Shown here in pieces: positions 1 to 6,999 of a DNA stretch of 11,024 nucleotides. Every line of letters starts with the position of its first letter. Within the stretch, counting starts at the first letter, position 1. The notes beneath the pieces are model-generated. The model ran no database searches and was not told the origin of the DNA. It worked only from the letters and a program-made list of their open reading frames with translations. The DNA is from Flavobacteriales bacterium (GTDB taxonomy: Bacteria; Bacteroidota; Bacteroidia; Flavobacteriales_D; Crocinitomicaceae), in the NCBI GenBank assembly GCA_947458985.1, contig CANHBA010000063.1, positions 1-11,024 of the forward strand, in the 5' to 3' direction. Both the position numbers and the translations under genes were made by a program.

Positions 1-97
1 ATGCAAGCCAATAGGATAAGAAAAGCATTGGGAAGTCTAAAACCACTTTCATTATCAAATACCTATTAAACATTCCCTTCATGCTACAAATTTATGA
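1..97. other. Non-coding or damaged leader before the TraB-family frame
   Basis: No convincing gene is visible in these bases. An ATG at base 1 opens 22 codons and stops at 67-69; it resembles nothing I know. The frame of the downstream TraB-family gene is closed here by stops at 17-19, 38-40 and 95-97 (TGA). A second frame is open from 15 and reads a hydrophobic stretch ending near 104 (LLNIPFMLQ at 63-89), which could be a remnant of a signal peptide, but it has no start codon upstream. I see no promoter I would defend. The region may be a damaged 5' end or a low-quality contig edge. Confidence 0.4.
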
Positions 98-1225
98 AAA
101 TTTGATAATTCTGCGGTTAAATCCTATATTTTTGGAACCCTACACGCCAATGACCGCGCCTTATTTGAACTTTCAGATAGCGTCTATATTGCTTTTGACA
201 AAGCTCAAAAAATTGTCTTAGAAACAGATATCCATGCACTTTTCTCTGTCATGGATACCCGTAAAACCTTACCCGAAACACGTTTCGACGACAAAGGAAA
301 ATCATACACTAACCAAGACATCAGCTCCAAAACACTTTATGGCAATGAAGACGGCATGCCCCAATTTCTCGATGCCTACTTTGAAATCTTAGGGCTGCAA
401 CTCAACAAAGAAATGATAGCGCTAGAAAAAGTAGAAGAACAATATGCGCTATCCAATGAATTCAAACTGAGCGAAAGCCGCATCCTAGACAACCAAATCA
501 ATGCTTTTACCCAAGAAAAACTCACAGAACTCTACTTGCGCGGCGATGTCGATGCTTTACAGCGCTTCATGAAATCCTACCTTTCTGTACAAGAAAATCT
601 ATACAATGAAGTCATTGTAAAGCGCAACCAACAAATGCTTGACAAACTACTCGGTTTACTCAAAACGCAAACGCCTTTCTTTTGCGCAGTTGGAGCGGGC
701 CATTTGGGAGGTGAAGACGGCATTTTACAACTGCTCCGTGCGCGTGGCTACAAAGTGCGGCCGGTCCGCTGGACAATCGCAGAAAAGGCTCCTACTAGCA
801 AGGTTTTGCTTAAAAAACAAACCGAATACATCTATGCCGATGCCAATTCTGGTTTAGTGGCCAAATTTCCAGGGAAACCATTTGTTGAAACCCTACCCGA
901 CGGAAACGTAAGGCTCATTTACCGCGAGTTAGGCCAAGGCAACACCTATGAAATCACACTTTTGGTCCTTGATTCTACCATTTCTAGCGAAGAGATCGCC
1001 AGTATATACATCAACCCGCCCGATGGCGCTACCATGACCAAAAAAATGCTCGACAACGGCTCCATGATTTATCAAGGGCTCTCGGACACCTACCCAGAAG
1101 GGCTCAATTTTGTTCAAATCCAATTTGGATCCGCATATTACGCCGTCATCAAATGTTACGGTGGCAACAAATTTATGCACTCCAATAGACCCTTTTTCTT
1201 TTTCGAAAAAGTTTGGTTTGACTAA
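98..1225 (+). CDS. TraB/GumN-family protein with interrupted 5' end
   Basis: TraB/GumN (Tiki-like) proteins are predicted metal-dependent hydrolases defined by two GxxH motifs and a conserved glutamate. All are visible in one open frame: FGTLH (131-145), LETD with its Glu at 221-223, and AVGAGHLGG (686-712), followed by LLRARGYKV. About 150 further residues after that motif form a C-terminal extension I cannot assign. The first in-frame ATG is at 251, giving 324 residues, but it lies downstream of the first GxxH and the Glu, and no in-frame ATG, GTG or TTG exists between the TGA at 95-97 and 251. The coding frame by homology therefore begins before any usable start. The TGA sits where the family commonly has Trp (LLWK-type), so this is a pseudogene, a sequencing error, or a truncated product from 251. 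The nuclease gene starts 17 bases later on the same strand. Family call is firm; functional status is not. Confidence 0.78.
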   Translation, partial: KFDNSAVKSYIFGTLHANDRALFELSDSVYIAFDKAQKIVLETDIHALFSVMDTRKTLPETRFDDKGKSYTNQDISSKTLYGNEDGMPQFLDAYFEILGLQLNKEMIALEKVEEQYALSNEFKLSESRILDNQINAFTQEKLTELYLRGDVDALQRFMKSYLSVQENLYNEVIVKRNQQMLDKLLGLLKTQTPFFCAVGAGHLGGEDGILQLLRARGYKVRPVRWTIAEKAPTSKVLLKKQTEYIYADANSGLVAKFPGKPFVETLPDGNVRLIYRELGQGNTYEITLLVLDSTISSEEIASIYINPPDGATMTKKMLDNGSMIYQGLSDTYPEGLNFVQIQFGSAYYAVIKCYGGNKFMHSNRPFFFFEKVWFD

Positions 1226-1242
1226 ACCATTTTGTCTTTGCT

Positions 1243-4041
1243 ATGAAATTTCTTGATCAATTAGCTGTCAAAATCTTAGGCAAAGGGCTTTCTGCTAAGT
1301 CGCTTACCGTCATTCTCCCATCGGAAAGAGCCAAGCGCTACCTTTTAAACGCCCTTTTCAAAGCCAACGACGGCCCCCTGATTTCGCCCAACATCTTTAC
1401 GATAGACCAATGGGTGGTAGCTTTAAGCAACAAAACTATTCTACATCAGACCAGCATTTTACTTTCGCTGTATCAAGTCTATGAAACAACACTCCAAGAA
1501 AACGCACTCTCTTTTGAAGACTACCTCACTTGGGGCCCTATTCTGCTTTCCGATTTCGACGACGTCGATCGTTATTTAGTAGATCACCAACAACTTTATC
1601 AAAACCTTGCATCTATCAAAGCCCTCGAAAGCTGGCAAATCGATGAAGAAGGCTACTCTGCTTCACAGCAAAAATTCATGCAGTTCTGGGAACTCATTCC
1701 ACAACTTCATGCAGGCTTACAAGCACAAAATAAAGCACAAAATGCCTGTTCTAAAGCACAAGCATATCGCCAATTAGCCGAGAATCCCGCACAGTATTTA
1801 GATAAAGAGCAGTACTTTATCTTTGCCGGTTTCAATGCCCTATCAGCTGCCGAACAACGCATCATTAAGTACCTCATCGATCATAAACAAGCGGAATTCA
1901 TTATAGATTCTGACGCTTATTATTTGGAGAATAAATACCATGAGGCCGGGCATTTCCAAAGAAAAAACCTACAATTTTTTGGCCTAAAAAATCCTCAAGA
2001 TCTCACAAAAAGGTTGCAAACAGAAGCGTATGATGTCAAAGTGATTGAGTGCGCACAACACATTGGTCAGGTGAAGGTTTTGGCCACTGAATTGATAGAA
2101 AACCCTGTGCCAGACTGGAGCGAAGTATTGGTATTGCTCGCCGACGAAGCTTTGGTTCATGCGGCCATTCGCAATATCCCCAAAATTGTTGGGCAAGCTA
2201 ACATTACACTAGGCTTGCCACTCGATCAAACGCCAATTAGAACCTGGATTGACCTCTGTTTTCAACTGCAAGAAAACCAATTCAAATTCAAAACAAAAGC
2301 ACTTTACCATAAAGACTTTCAGCGTTTTTGCCACCACGCTTTCGTCTCTTTAGCCTTTGACCAATCACAACTCAAACAGTTGGCTGCCGCAGAAAAACAA
2401 ACCATCAAATACAACCGTGTTTTTCAACGTGTCGATCAGCTCAAACTCGACCAACAAGTTCTCGATATTTTAACACACCTCAGCACCAACTGGGGTACAG
2501 ATTGGAAACTTGCGCTCCTGCAACTGCGCAAACTCAATAGTTTATTACTACAACTCATTCCCGAAGGCAATGACTTTGAAAGAACCGCCATTTTATCCTT
2601 CGAGCAAGCTTGTCGCCAATTTGACCAATTAACTGACGACTCCCTTCCAAAAATGGCCCTGAGCAGCTTTAAAAAGCTCTTCTACCAACACTGGACCCGC
2701 GCCAATTTAGCCTACCTCGGTAGCCCAACGACAGGTTTGCAACTCACAGGGCTCCTAGAAACCCGATTGCTCGACTTTGAACGCGTTTATGTACTCGGCA
2801 TGAACGAAGGGAAATTACCGCCCACCAACCCGATTCAGAGCATCATCCCGATGGACCTCCGTTCGGCATTTGGCATGCCAAATAACCGCGACAAACAAGG
2901 GCTCTTTGCCCAACACTTTTACAGACTCCTGCACCACGCGCGCTCCTTTGTATTTACCTATACCTCGACCAGCGAGGTCTTAGGCAGTCATGAGCGCAGT
3001 CGGTATTTATTACAGTTGCAAATGGAATGGCTGCAACAAAACCCGAATGTCACTTGGAAGGAATACTTCTATCAAATTCCGAGCACCTCTCGACATCAAG
3101 AACACACCCTGATTCCAAAAACAAGCGACATTCAAGCACGCATCAAGGCATATCTTGCAGGGAATGTATCTGCCTCAGCCCTTCGCAAATACGTGACCTG
3201 CCCACTCGACTTCTATTATCGCTATGTTGTTGAGTTCGGTGAAGAAGACGAAGTAGAAGAAGATATTGCCACAAGCACCTTTGGCTCGCTCATTCATAGC
3301 TGTTTGGAGGAGCTCTACACCCCATATGCGCACCGCGACAAAGAAGGCAAGTTGGTTACCCCTGCCCCGGGGCCAATAAAGGAGCGACACATCGCCAAAA
3401 TGCTCACTGACTTCCCTGAAGTACTGCGCAAGTATTTTATGAAGTATTTTGATAACAACGAAGCGCTTTTTCAGCGTGGTAAAAATCTATTGAGTTTTGA
3501 AATGGCACTCGACCTTACCAAGCAAATGCTACTGAAGGAGCTCGCTTATGTAAAAGGTCTCAAAGAACCGTTAGTTATTGAACAACTTGAAGCCAAATTT
3601 GAACTCAATTATTCTGTTCAATTGTCGCAAGAAACCATCCCTATACATTTTGTCGGTTATATTGATCGCATAGACCGAATTGGGGCAAACCATTACCGCG
3701 TCATCGACTACAAATCTGGAAAAGTAAAAGATACAGATGTCAAAATGAGCCAAAAGGAGGATGCCTATACCAACATTACAAAGCCAAAACACGCTTTGCA
3801 ACTTTGTTTGTATAGTTTGTTTTTCAAGGAATCCTACGGACACTTACCGGCCGAAGCGCGCATTGAATCCTTGATCAATCGGGACGACGAATTTGCGCTT
3901 TCACTCGACAAGAATACCGATTTGACACCAGTACCCGTTTTATTTGATGCAGGATTGCAGATACTCATTGAAAATATGCTCAACGAAGCACTTCCATTTG
4001 AGCACGATCAAGCCGCAACGTACTGTCAGTTTTGCACATAA
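1243..4041 (+). CDS. AddB-like PD-(D/E)XK nuclease family protein
   Basis: This is a 932-residue protein of the AddB/RecB-nuclease type, expected to act in double-strand-break end processing with an AddA/UvrD-like helicase. The N-terminal part resembles a degenerate superfamily 1 helicase: it has an ILPSERAKRYL segment (about 24-34) but no Walker A lysine motif, and the mid-protein VLGMNEGKLPP signature (517-527) typical of AddB/RecC relatives. The C-terminal nuclease domain shows GSLIH (681-685), GYIDRID (805-811), VIDYKSG (820-826; D822 and K824 as the D-x-K pair, D808 as the preceding acid) and ALQLCLY (Q853, Y857). Cys653 in VTCPLDFYYRYV and Cys928/Cys931 at the extreme C-terminus fit the AddB iron-sulfur ligands, but the protein ends one residue after Cys931, so the usual fourth Cys is absent. 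No helicase partner gene is in the window. The start is the first ATG, 17 bases after the TraB-family stop, with no Shine-Dalgarno. Confidence 0.85.
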   Translation: MKFLDQLAVKILGKGLSAKSLTVILPSERAKRYLLNALFKANDGPLISPNIFTIDQWVVALSNKTILHQTSILLSLYQVYETTLQENALSFEDYLTWGPILLSDFDDVDRYLVDHQQLYQNLASIKALESWQIDEEGYSASQQKFMQFWELIPQLHAGLQAQNKAQNACSKAQAYRQLAENPAQYLDKEQYFIFAGFNALSAAEQRIIKYLIDHKQAEFIIDSDAYYLENKYHEAGHFQRKNLQFFGLKNPQDLTKRLQTEAYDVKVIECAQHIGQVKVLATELIENPVPDWSEVLVLLADEALVHAAIRNIPKIVGQANITLGLPLDQTPIRTWIDLCFQLQENQFKFKTKALYHKDFQRFCHHAFVSLAFDQSQLKQLAAAEKQTIKYNRVFQRVDQLKLDQQVLDILTHLSTNWGTDWKLALLQLRKLNSLLLQLIPEGNDFERTAILSFEQACRQFDQLTDDSLPKMALSSFKKLFYQHWTRANLAYLGSPTTGLQLTGLLETRLLDFERVYVLGMNEGKLPPTNPIQSIIPMDLRSAFGMPNNRDKQGLFAQHFYRLLHHARSFVFTYTSTSEVLGSHERSRYLLQLQMEWLQQNPNVTWKEYFYQIPSTSRHQEHTLIPKTSDIQARIKAYLAGNVSASALRKYVTCPLDFYYRYVVEFGEEDEVEEDIATSTFGSLIHSCLEELYTPYAHRDKEGKLVTPAPGPIKERHIAKMLTDFPEVLRKYFMKYFDNNEALFQRGKNLLSFEMALDLTKQMLLKELAYVKGLKEPLVIEQLEAKFELNYSVQLSQETIPIHFVGYIDRIDRIGANHYRVIDYKSGKVKDTDVKMSQKEDAYTNITKPKHALQLCLYSLFFKESYGHLPAEARIESLINRDDEFALSLDKNTDLTPVPVLFDAGLQILIENMLNEALPFEHDQAATYCQFCT

Positions 4042-4043
4042 AA

Positions 4044-4068
4044 AAACCTGGAACGTAATTCCAGGTTT
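4044..4068 (-). terminator. Rho-independent terminator in the convergent gap
   Basis: A perfect 10-bp inverted repeat, AAACCTGGAA (4044-4053) and TTCCAGGTTT (4059-4068), encloses a 5-base loop. Read on the minus strand the stem runs into a seven-T tract (4046 to 4040), so it fits best as the terminator of the small minus-strand gene ending at 4147. On the plus strand it starts two bases after the nuclease stop codon but is followed by TCTCTGC, a poor U-tract, so it may serve both genes unequally. Confidence 0.75.
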
Positions 4069-4101
4069 CTCTGCAAGATAATTAAAACCAAATTGAACAA
4101 T

Positions 4102-4128
4102 GACTTGCTCTTTTAAACGAGACGAGTC
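4102..4128. other. Imperfect hairpin in the convergent gap
   Basis: GACTTGCTC (4102-4110) can pair with GAGACGAGTC (4119-4128), with one bulged A and one G-T pair, across an 8-base AT-rich loop. It has no T-tract on either strand, so it is not a standard terminator. It lies between the minus-strand gene end (4147) and the strong hairpin at 4044-4068, so it would sit in that gene's 3' untranslated region and might stabilise the transcript end. It may also be chance. Confidence 0.3.
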
Positions 4129-4146
4129 AGTTCTGTAAATGGTTGC

Positions 4147-4506
4147 TTAGTATAATTCTAATTTTAACGCTGAGCGGTAATCTTTGATTTCTTCACGGTT
4201 GATTTTGTGCTCTGCGTTTTTAAGCAGATTCAAGAAATAAAGGAGGTTGTCTTTGTCTTCGATTTCGATTGGGTATTCGTTACCCTCTTCGTCTTCTTCG
4301 TATTGAGCCTCTACATCAAAACATTCGTTTTCTTGTAGGAACTCATAAGTGAGGCGCAAGGATTTCACGACCAATGGGTCTTGTTCGAGCAATGCCATTT
4401 CTCTGAGTTCTTTGAGGTCGTCAATAAGTTTTGGGGCCTCAAGACCCTTTTTTTCGACATCGGCAATGATTTGTTCAAGTTTTTGATTGGCACGCAAAGT
4501 TTTCAT
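4147..4506 (-). CDS. Small acidic protein of unknown function
   Basis: I do not recognise this 119-residue protein. It begins MKTLRANQKLEQIIADVEKK, looks largely helical, and carries a strongly acidic central segment (EEDEEGNEYPIEIEDKD). It has no signal peptide, membrane segment or cysteine cluster, so it is probably cytoplasmic. I chose the ATG at 4506. The frame stays open upstream to a TTG at 4584, but those 26 extra residues (TNVTDSAMFISGNALNLLL region) do not look like the rest and would swallow the promoter box at 4525-4532. The gene stands alone, divergent from the LysE-family gene and convergent with the nuclease, with its own apparent terminator at 4044-4068. Its codon use and composition look native. 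Evidence that it is real is the full-length frame, the plausible start and the flanking signals. Confidence 0.7.
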   Translation of the reverse strand: MKTLRANQKLEQIIADVEKKGLEAPKLIDDLKELREMALLEQDPLVVKSLRLTYEFLQENECFDVEAQYEEDEEGNEYPIEIEDKDNLLYFLNLLKNAEHKINREEIKDYRSALKLELY

Positions 4507-4524
4507 GTTGTCTAAATTGAGCAA

Positions 4525-4532
4525 CAAATTTA
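4525..4532 (-). promoter_or_regulatory. Candidate -7 box (TAAATTTG) for the small acidic gene
   Basis: On the minus strand TAAATTTG matches the Bacteroidota -7 consensus TAnnTTTG. Eighteen bases separate it from the ATG at 4506, which would give a leader of about a dozen bases. I see no clear TTTG at the -33 position. The match to a short AT-rich motif in an AT-rich spacer could be chance. Confidence 0.35.
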
Positions 4533-4606
4533 GTGCATTTCCCGAAATAAACATCGCGCTGTCCGTAACATTAGTGCACTTCAAGCATTTCTAGCGCATT
4601 AAAAGC

Positions 4607-4614
4607 TATTTTTG
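4607..4614 (+). promoter_or_regulatory. TAnnTTTG box four bases before the LysE-family start
   Basis: TATTTTTG matches the Bacteroidota -7 consensus exactly and is followed by TTAC and then the ATG at 4619. If the box occupies about -12 to -5, transcription would begin at or within a base or two of the ATG, giving a leaderless mRNA. No TTTG is present at the expected -33 position (AGCA at 4584-4587), which weakens the call. Confidence 0.45.
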
Positions 4615-4618
4615 TTAC

Positions 4619-5281
4619 ATGGATATTGTCTTCCACGCTTTTACAATCGGGCTTTTGCTCTCTCTGATTCCAGGTCCGGTGTTCTTTGTTTTGCTTGAAA
4701 ACAGCATCACAAAGGGCATTAGAAGCGCTTTAGCAATAGACTTCGGCGTCATGCTCAGCGATTTCGTTTACATCGTGCTGTCAGTTCTTTTTGTCGAGCA
4801 AATCAATACCTTGCTCACCGGTAAAAATAAAGAGCTTTTTGACATCCTTGGCGGTCTTATTTTTATTGTTTTTGGGGTTATCAACTTGATTAAAAAGTCC
4901 AAAATGCACAACGGTGACCAAGAATTAGAGGAGGTTACTGAGAAATACCACTTGAAAGAGAGCACCGACCCTAAAAAGAATTTTGGACTCATGATTGCCA
5001 AAGGATTTCTGCTCAATTTTGCCAACCCCTTGGTTATTTTCTATTGGTTGAGTGTAGCCTCCGTTGCCAAACGCGAAAGCCCCGACGACAGCAATGGCTT
5101 TTTATTCTTATACCTCGGTATTATCCTGACTACCTTTATTGCTTTTGACGTCATCAAAATTATCACGGCCAAAAAAATCCGCAATTTAGTGACGGTCAAA
5201 TTGCTGAATCTACTCAATAAATTCATCGGAAGTGTCTTTATTGGCTTTGGTTTATTCTTTATTTTTCGAGTCCTATTCTAA
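4619..5281 (+). CDS. LysE-family transporter
   Basis: LysE/RhtB-superfamily proteins are inner-membrane exporters of amino acids and related solutes; the substrate cannot be read from sequence here. The 220-residue length fits the family. The N-terminus carries the signature region in the first membrane helix and after it: LLLSLIPGPVFFVLLENSI, with PGP at residues 18-20 and a following TKG at the helix end. Hydrophobic segments lie at about 4-26, 37-60, 72-91, 127-149, 159-180 and 200-219, giving about six spans. A charged cytoplasmic or periplasmic loop (about 92-123) contains KKSKMHNGDQELEEV. The start at 4619 is set by the signature beginning only a few residues in. It is the first gene of a two-gene unit with the repeat protein 8 bases downstream. 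The co-transcription does not suggest a known joint function. Confidence 0.88.
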   Translation: MDIVFHAFTIGLLLSLIPGPVFFVLLENSITKGIRSALAIDFGVMLSDFVYIVLSVLFVEQINTLLTGKNKELFDILGGLIFIVFGVINLIKKSKMHNGDQELEEVTEKYHLKESTDPKKNFGLMIAKGFLLNFANPLVIFYWLSVASVAKRESPDDSNGFLFLYLGIILTTFIAFDVIKIITAKKIRNLVTVKLLNLLNKFIGSVFIGFGLFFIFRVLF

Positions 5282-5289
5282 ACAGCCTT

Positions 5290-6999
5290 ATGCGCTATTT
5301 TATCCTCCTAATTGCCGGTTTTTTCCTGAGTTCAATAGTTGCGCAAGAGCTGAAAGTAAAAAAGGAAAACCTAAGTCCAAAGATGCGCATCTATTGGGAT
5401 GCACAAAACAAACACATCCAAGGAACGGGCTCTTATTTCACCAGTGAAGCAACACCCAAAACAACTGAAAAACACGGTAAATGGCTATTTTATTCTTACG
5501 ACGGAATCCTAGAAGAAGAAGCTAATTATTACCGCAGCAGATTGCACGGTAAACGTGTTTTTTATTATCCCAACAAACAAATCAAGCAGGAGTCCTATTT
5601 CCAATTTAATGTCCCAGATTCCATTTACCGTGAATACGCTGCCGATGGAAAAATTCAAGTTCGCGGTCAATTTGAACTCGGGAGCCCCATTGGTATTTGG
5701 GAATACTTCTACCCTGATGGGCAGCCGAAATCTATAGAAAAAGCACAGAACGACACCGTTTATCTGCAGGCCTTTTGGCAAGCAGACAACGCTCACAAGC
5801 AAACCATTAAAGATGGAAACGGACAAATCATCACCTATTTCGTTGATGGCACTGTCAAGGAATTTTACACCTTTCAAGGAGGCTTAAAAACCGGACCATT
5901 TGAAGAACGCACTGCTAATGGCGTCTTATCGGTCGGCGGCGCTTTCAATAAAGGCAAAAAAGACGGCATCTGGGAATTTTATCGTTTTGACGGCGTACTC
6001 GAAAAGCGCGTTGGTTATCAGACCGACTCATTGCACGGTGTCTATTTAGTAATGGCCAACGAAAAAGACACGCTGACATACGGAACTTATGAAACTGGAC
6101 TCAAGACCAACAACTGGAAATGGTTTACCGAAGATGGGAAATTGGACATGGAAGGTTACTTCCAAAAAGGAAAGCAAGACAGCACCTGGCACTACTACTT
6201 TTCAAACGGGCAGCTCTCTTATATAGCGCAATACGACAACGATTTGCGCACTGGCAACTGGACCTACTATTACCCAAATGGGGCTCTTTACCGAACAGGC
6301 TCTTATCAACAGGACCTCCGGTCGGGGCGCTGGCAAACATGGTACGAAGATTCTACTTTGTTAATGGACGGACAATACCTCAATGGAAAAGAAGAAGGAG
6401 AATGGCTCAATTACTGGGAAAACGGTCGCATCAAAGACAAAGCTACTTATCACAAAGGCAAGCTTGATGGTCCGTGGGCGTCCTACTCTCCGGAAGGCGT
6501 CCTCAAACTAGAAGGAAGCTACAAAGCTGATTACAAAGTGGGCGAATGGACGAGCTATTTCAATAACGGACGCATTAAGGAAAAGCAGCACTATAAAGTT
6601 TTTACGCAGAAGAATGTAGCAGACGGGATGGCGATCATGGGCTTAAAAGAAACCAGCAGCGATTTTCATGGCTTATATGAATCCTACTCCCAAATAGATT
6701 TTCAAATCAAGGAAACAGGAAAATACTATCATGGCATGAAACACGGTACCTGGACCAATTATTACCCAGGTGGAGTGGTTCCTACTATTGTGTCGCAATA
6801 CCGCTACGGCAGGCTTCATGGTGTTTTTAAGCAATACGACCGCTACGGCAGAATTGTGTATGAAATACATTACAAACATGGGCTCAAAGATGGTCCGTTT
6901 TACGCGTTCAATGAAAACGGGCAGCTCATCAGCAAAAAAATGTTTAAAAACGGGACCGAACTCGGCTCTCAAAACGAAGAAGGGTTTAGTCCTTATTAG
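5290..6999 (+). CDS. Exported MORN-repeat protein of the YwqK type
   Basis: This 569-residue protein starts with a signal peptide (MRYFILLIAGFFLSSIVA, cleavage probably before Gln19) and is then almost entirely MORN_2/YwqK-like repeats from about residue 61 to 560. I count about 19 units of the form G-x-W-x-x-Y-x-x-x-G-x-L, mostly 24 residues long; units between residues 273 and 416 are six exact 24-residue copies in a row (for example TGNWTYYYPNGAL, EGEWLNYWENGRI, DGPWASYSPEGVL). Periodicity is broken by insertions near residues 150-180 and 440-462. Databases often label such proteins YwqK-family antitoxin after a Bacillus protein, but there is no toxin gene adjacent and the product is exported, so that role is unsupported. 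A periplasmic or surface beta-rich scaffold is the safer inference. It lies 8 bases after the LysE-family gene, and its last 14 bases overlap the end of rsmA on the other strand. Confidence 0.88.
   Translation: MRYFILLIAGFFLSSIVAQELKVKKENLSPKMRIYWDAQNKHIQGTGSYFTSEATPKTTEKHGKWLFYSYDGILEEEANYYRSRLHGKRVFYYPNKQIKQESYFQFNVPDSIYREYAADGKIQVRGQFELGSPIGIWEYFYPDGQPKSIEKAQNDTVYLQAFWQADNAHKQTIKDGNGQIITYFVDGTVKEFYTFQGGLKTGPFEERTANGVLSVGGAFNKGKKDGIWEFYRFDGVLEKRVGYQTDSLHGVYLVMANEKDTLTYGTYETGLKTNNWKWFTEDGKLDMEGYFQKGKQDSTWHYYFSNGQLSYIAQYDNDLRTGNWTYYYPNGALYRTGSYQQDLRSGRWQTWYEDSTLLMDGQYLNGKEEGEWLNYWENGRIKDKATYHKGKLDGPWASYSPEGVLKLEGSYKADYKVGEWTSYFNNGRIKEKQHYKVFTQKNVADGMAIMGLKETSSDFHGLYESYSQIDFQIKETGKYYHGMKHGTWTNYYPGGVVPTIVSQYRYGRLHGVFKQYDRYGRIVYEIHYKHGLKDGPFYAFNENGQLISKKMFKNGTELGSQNEEGFSPY

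Noticed and set aside
1..69. A 22-codon peptide from the ATG at base 1
   Set aside because: It has no family resemblance, no upstream context and no promoter; it abuts a damaged gene start.
95..97. TGA at a Trp-like position as a sign of TGA recoding to tryptophan
   Set aside because: All other tryptophans I checked in the window use TGG, and gmk and the DUF4286 gene end with TGA at their expected family ends. The surrounding frame disruptions fit damage or a sequence error better.
4507..4584. A longer form of the small acidic protein starting at TTG 4584
   Set aside because: The added residues look unlike the rest, the start is TTG, and the extension would cover the only promoter-like box before the ATG at 4506.
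5509..5877. A 122-codon open frame antisense to the repeat protein, and similar long antisense or alternative frames (for example 6120-6467)
   Set aside because: They lie wholly inside a well-supported gene, resemble no family, and arise from the biased composition of the repeat-encoding sequence.
6106..6540. Recent tandem DNA repeats with a 72-base period
   Set aside because: The 24-residue protein period is clear, but the nucleotide copies are strongly diverged, so this is an old protein repeat and not a DNA repeat array.
5290..6999. YwqK-type toxin-antitoxin system
   Set aside because: The product has a signal peptide and about 19 repeats, and neither neighbour (LysE-family exporter, rsmA) is toxin-like. 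The antitoxin label is inherited from a repeat family and not supported here.
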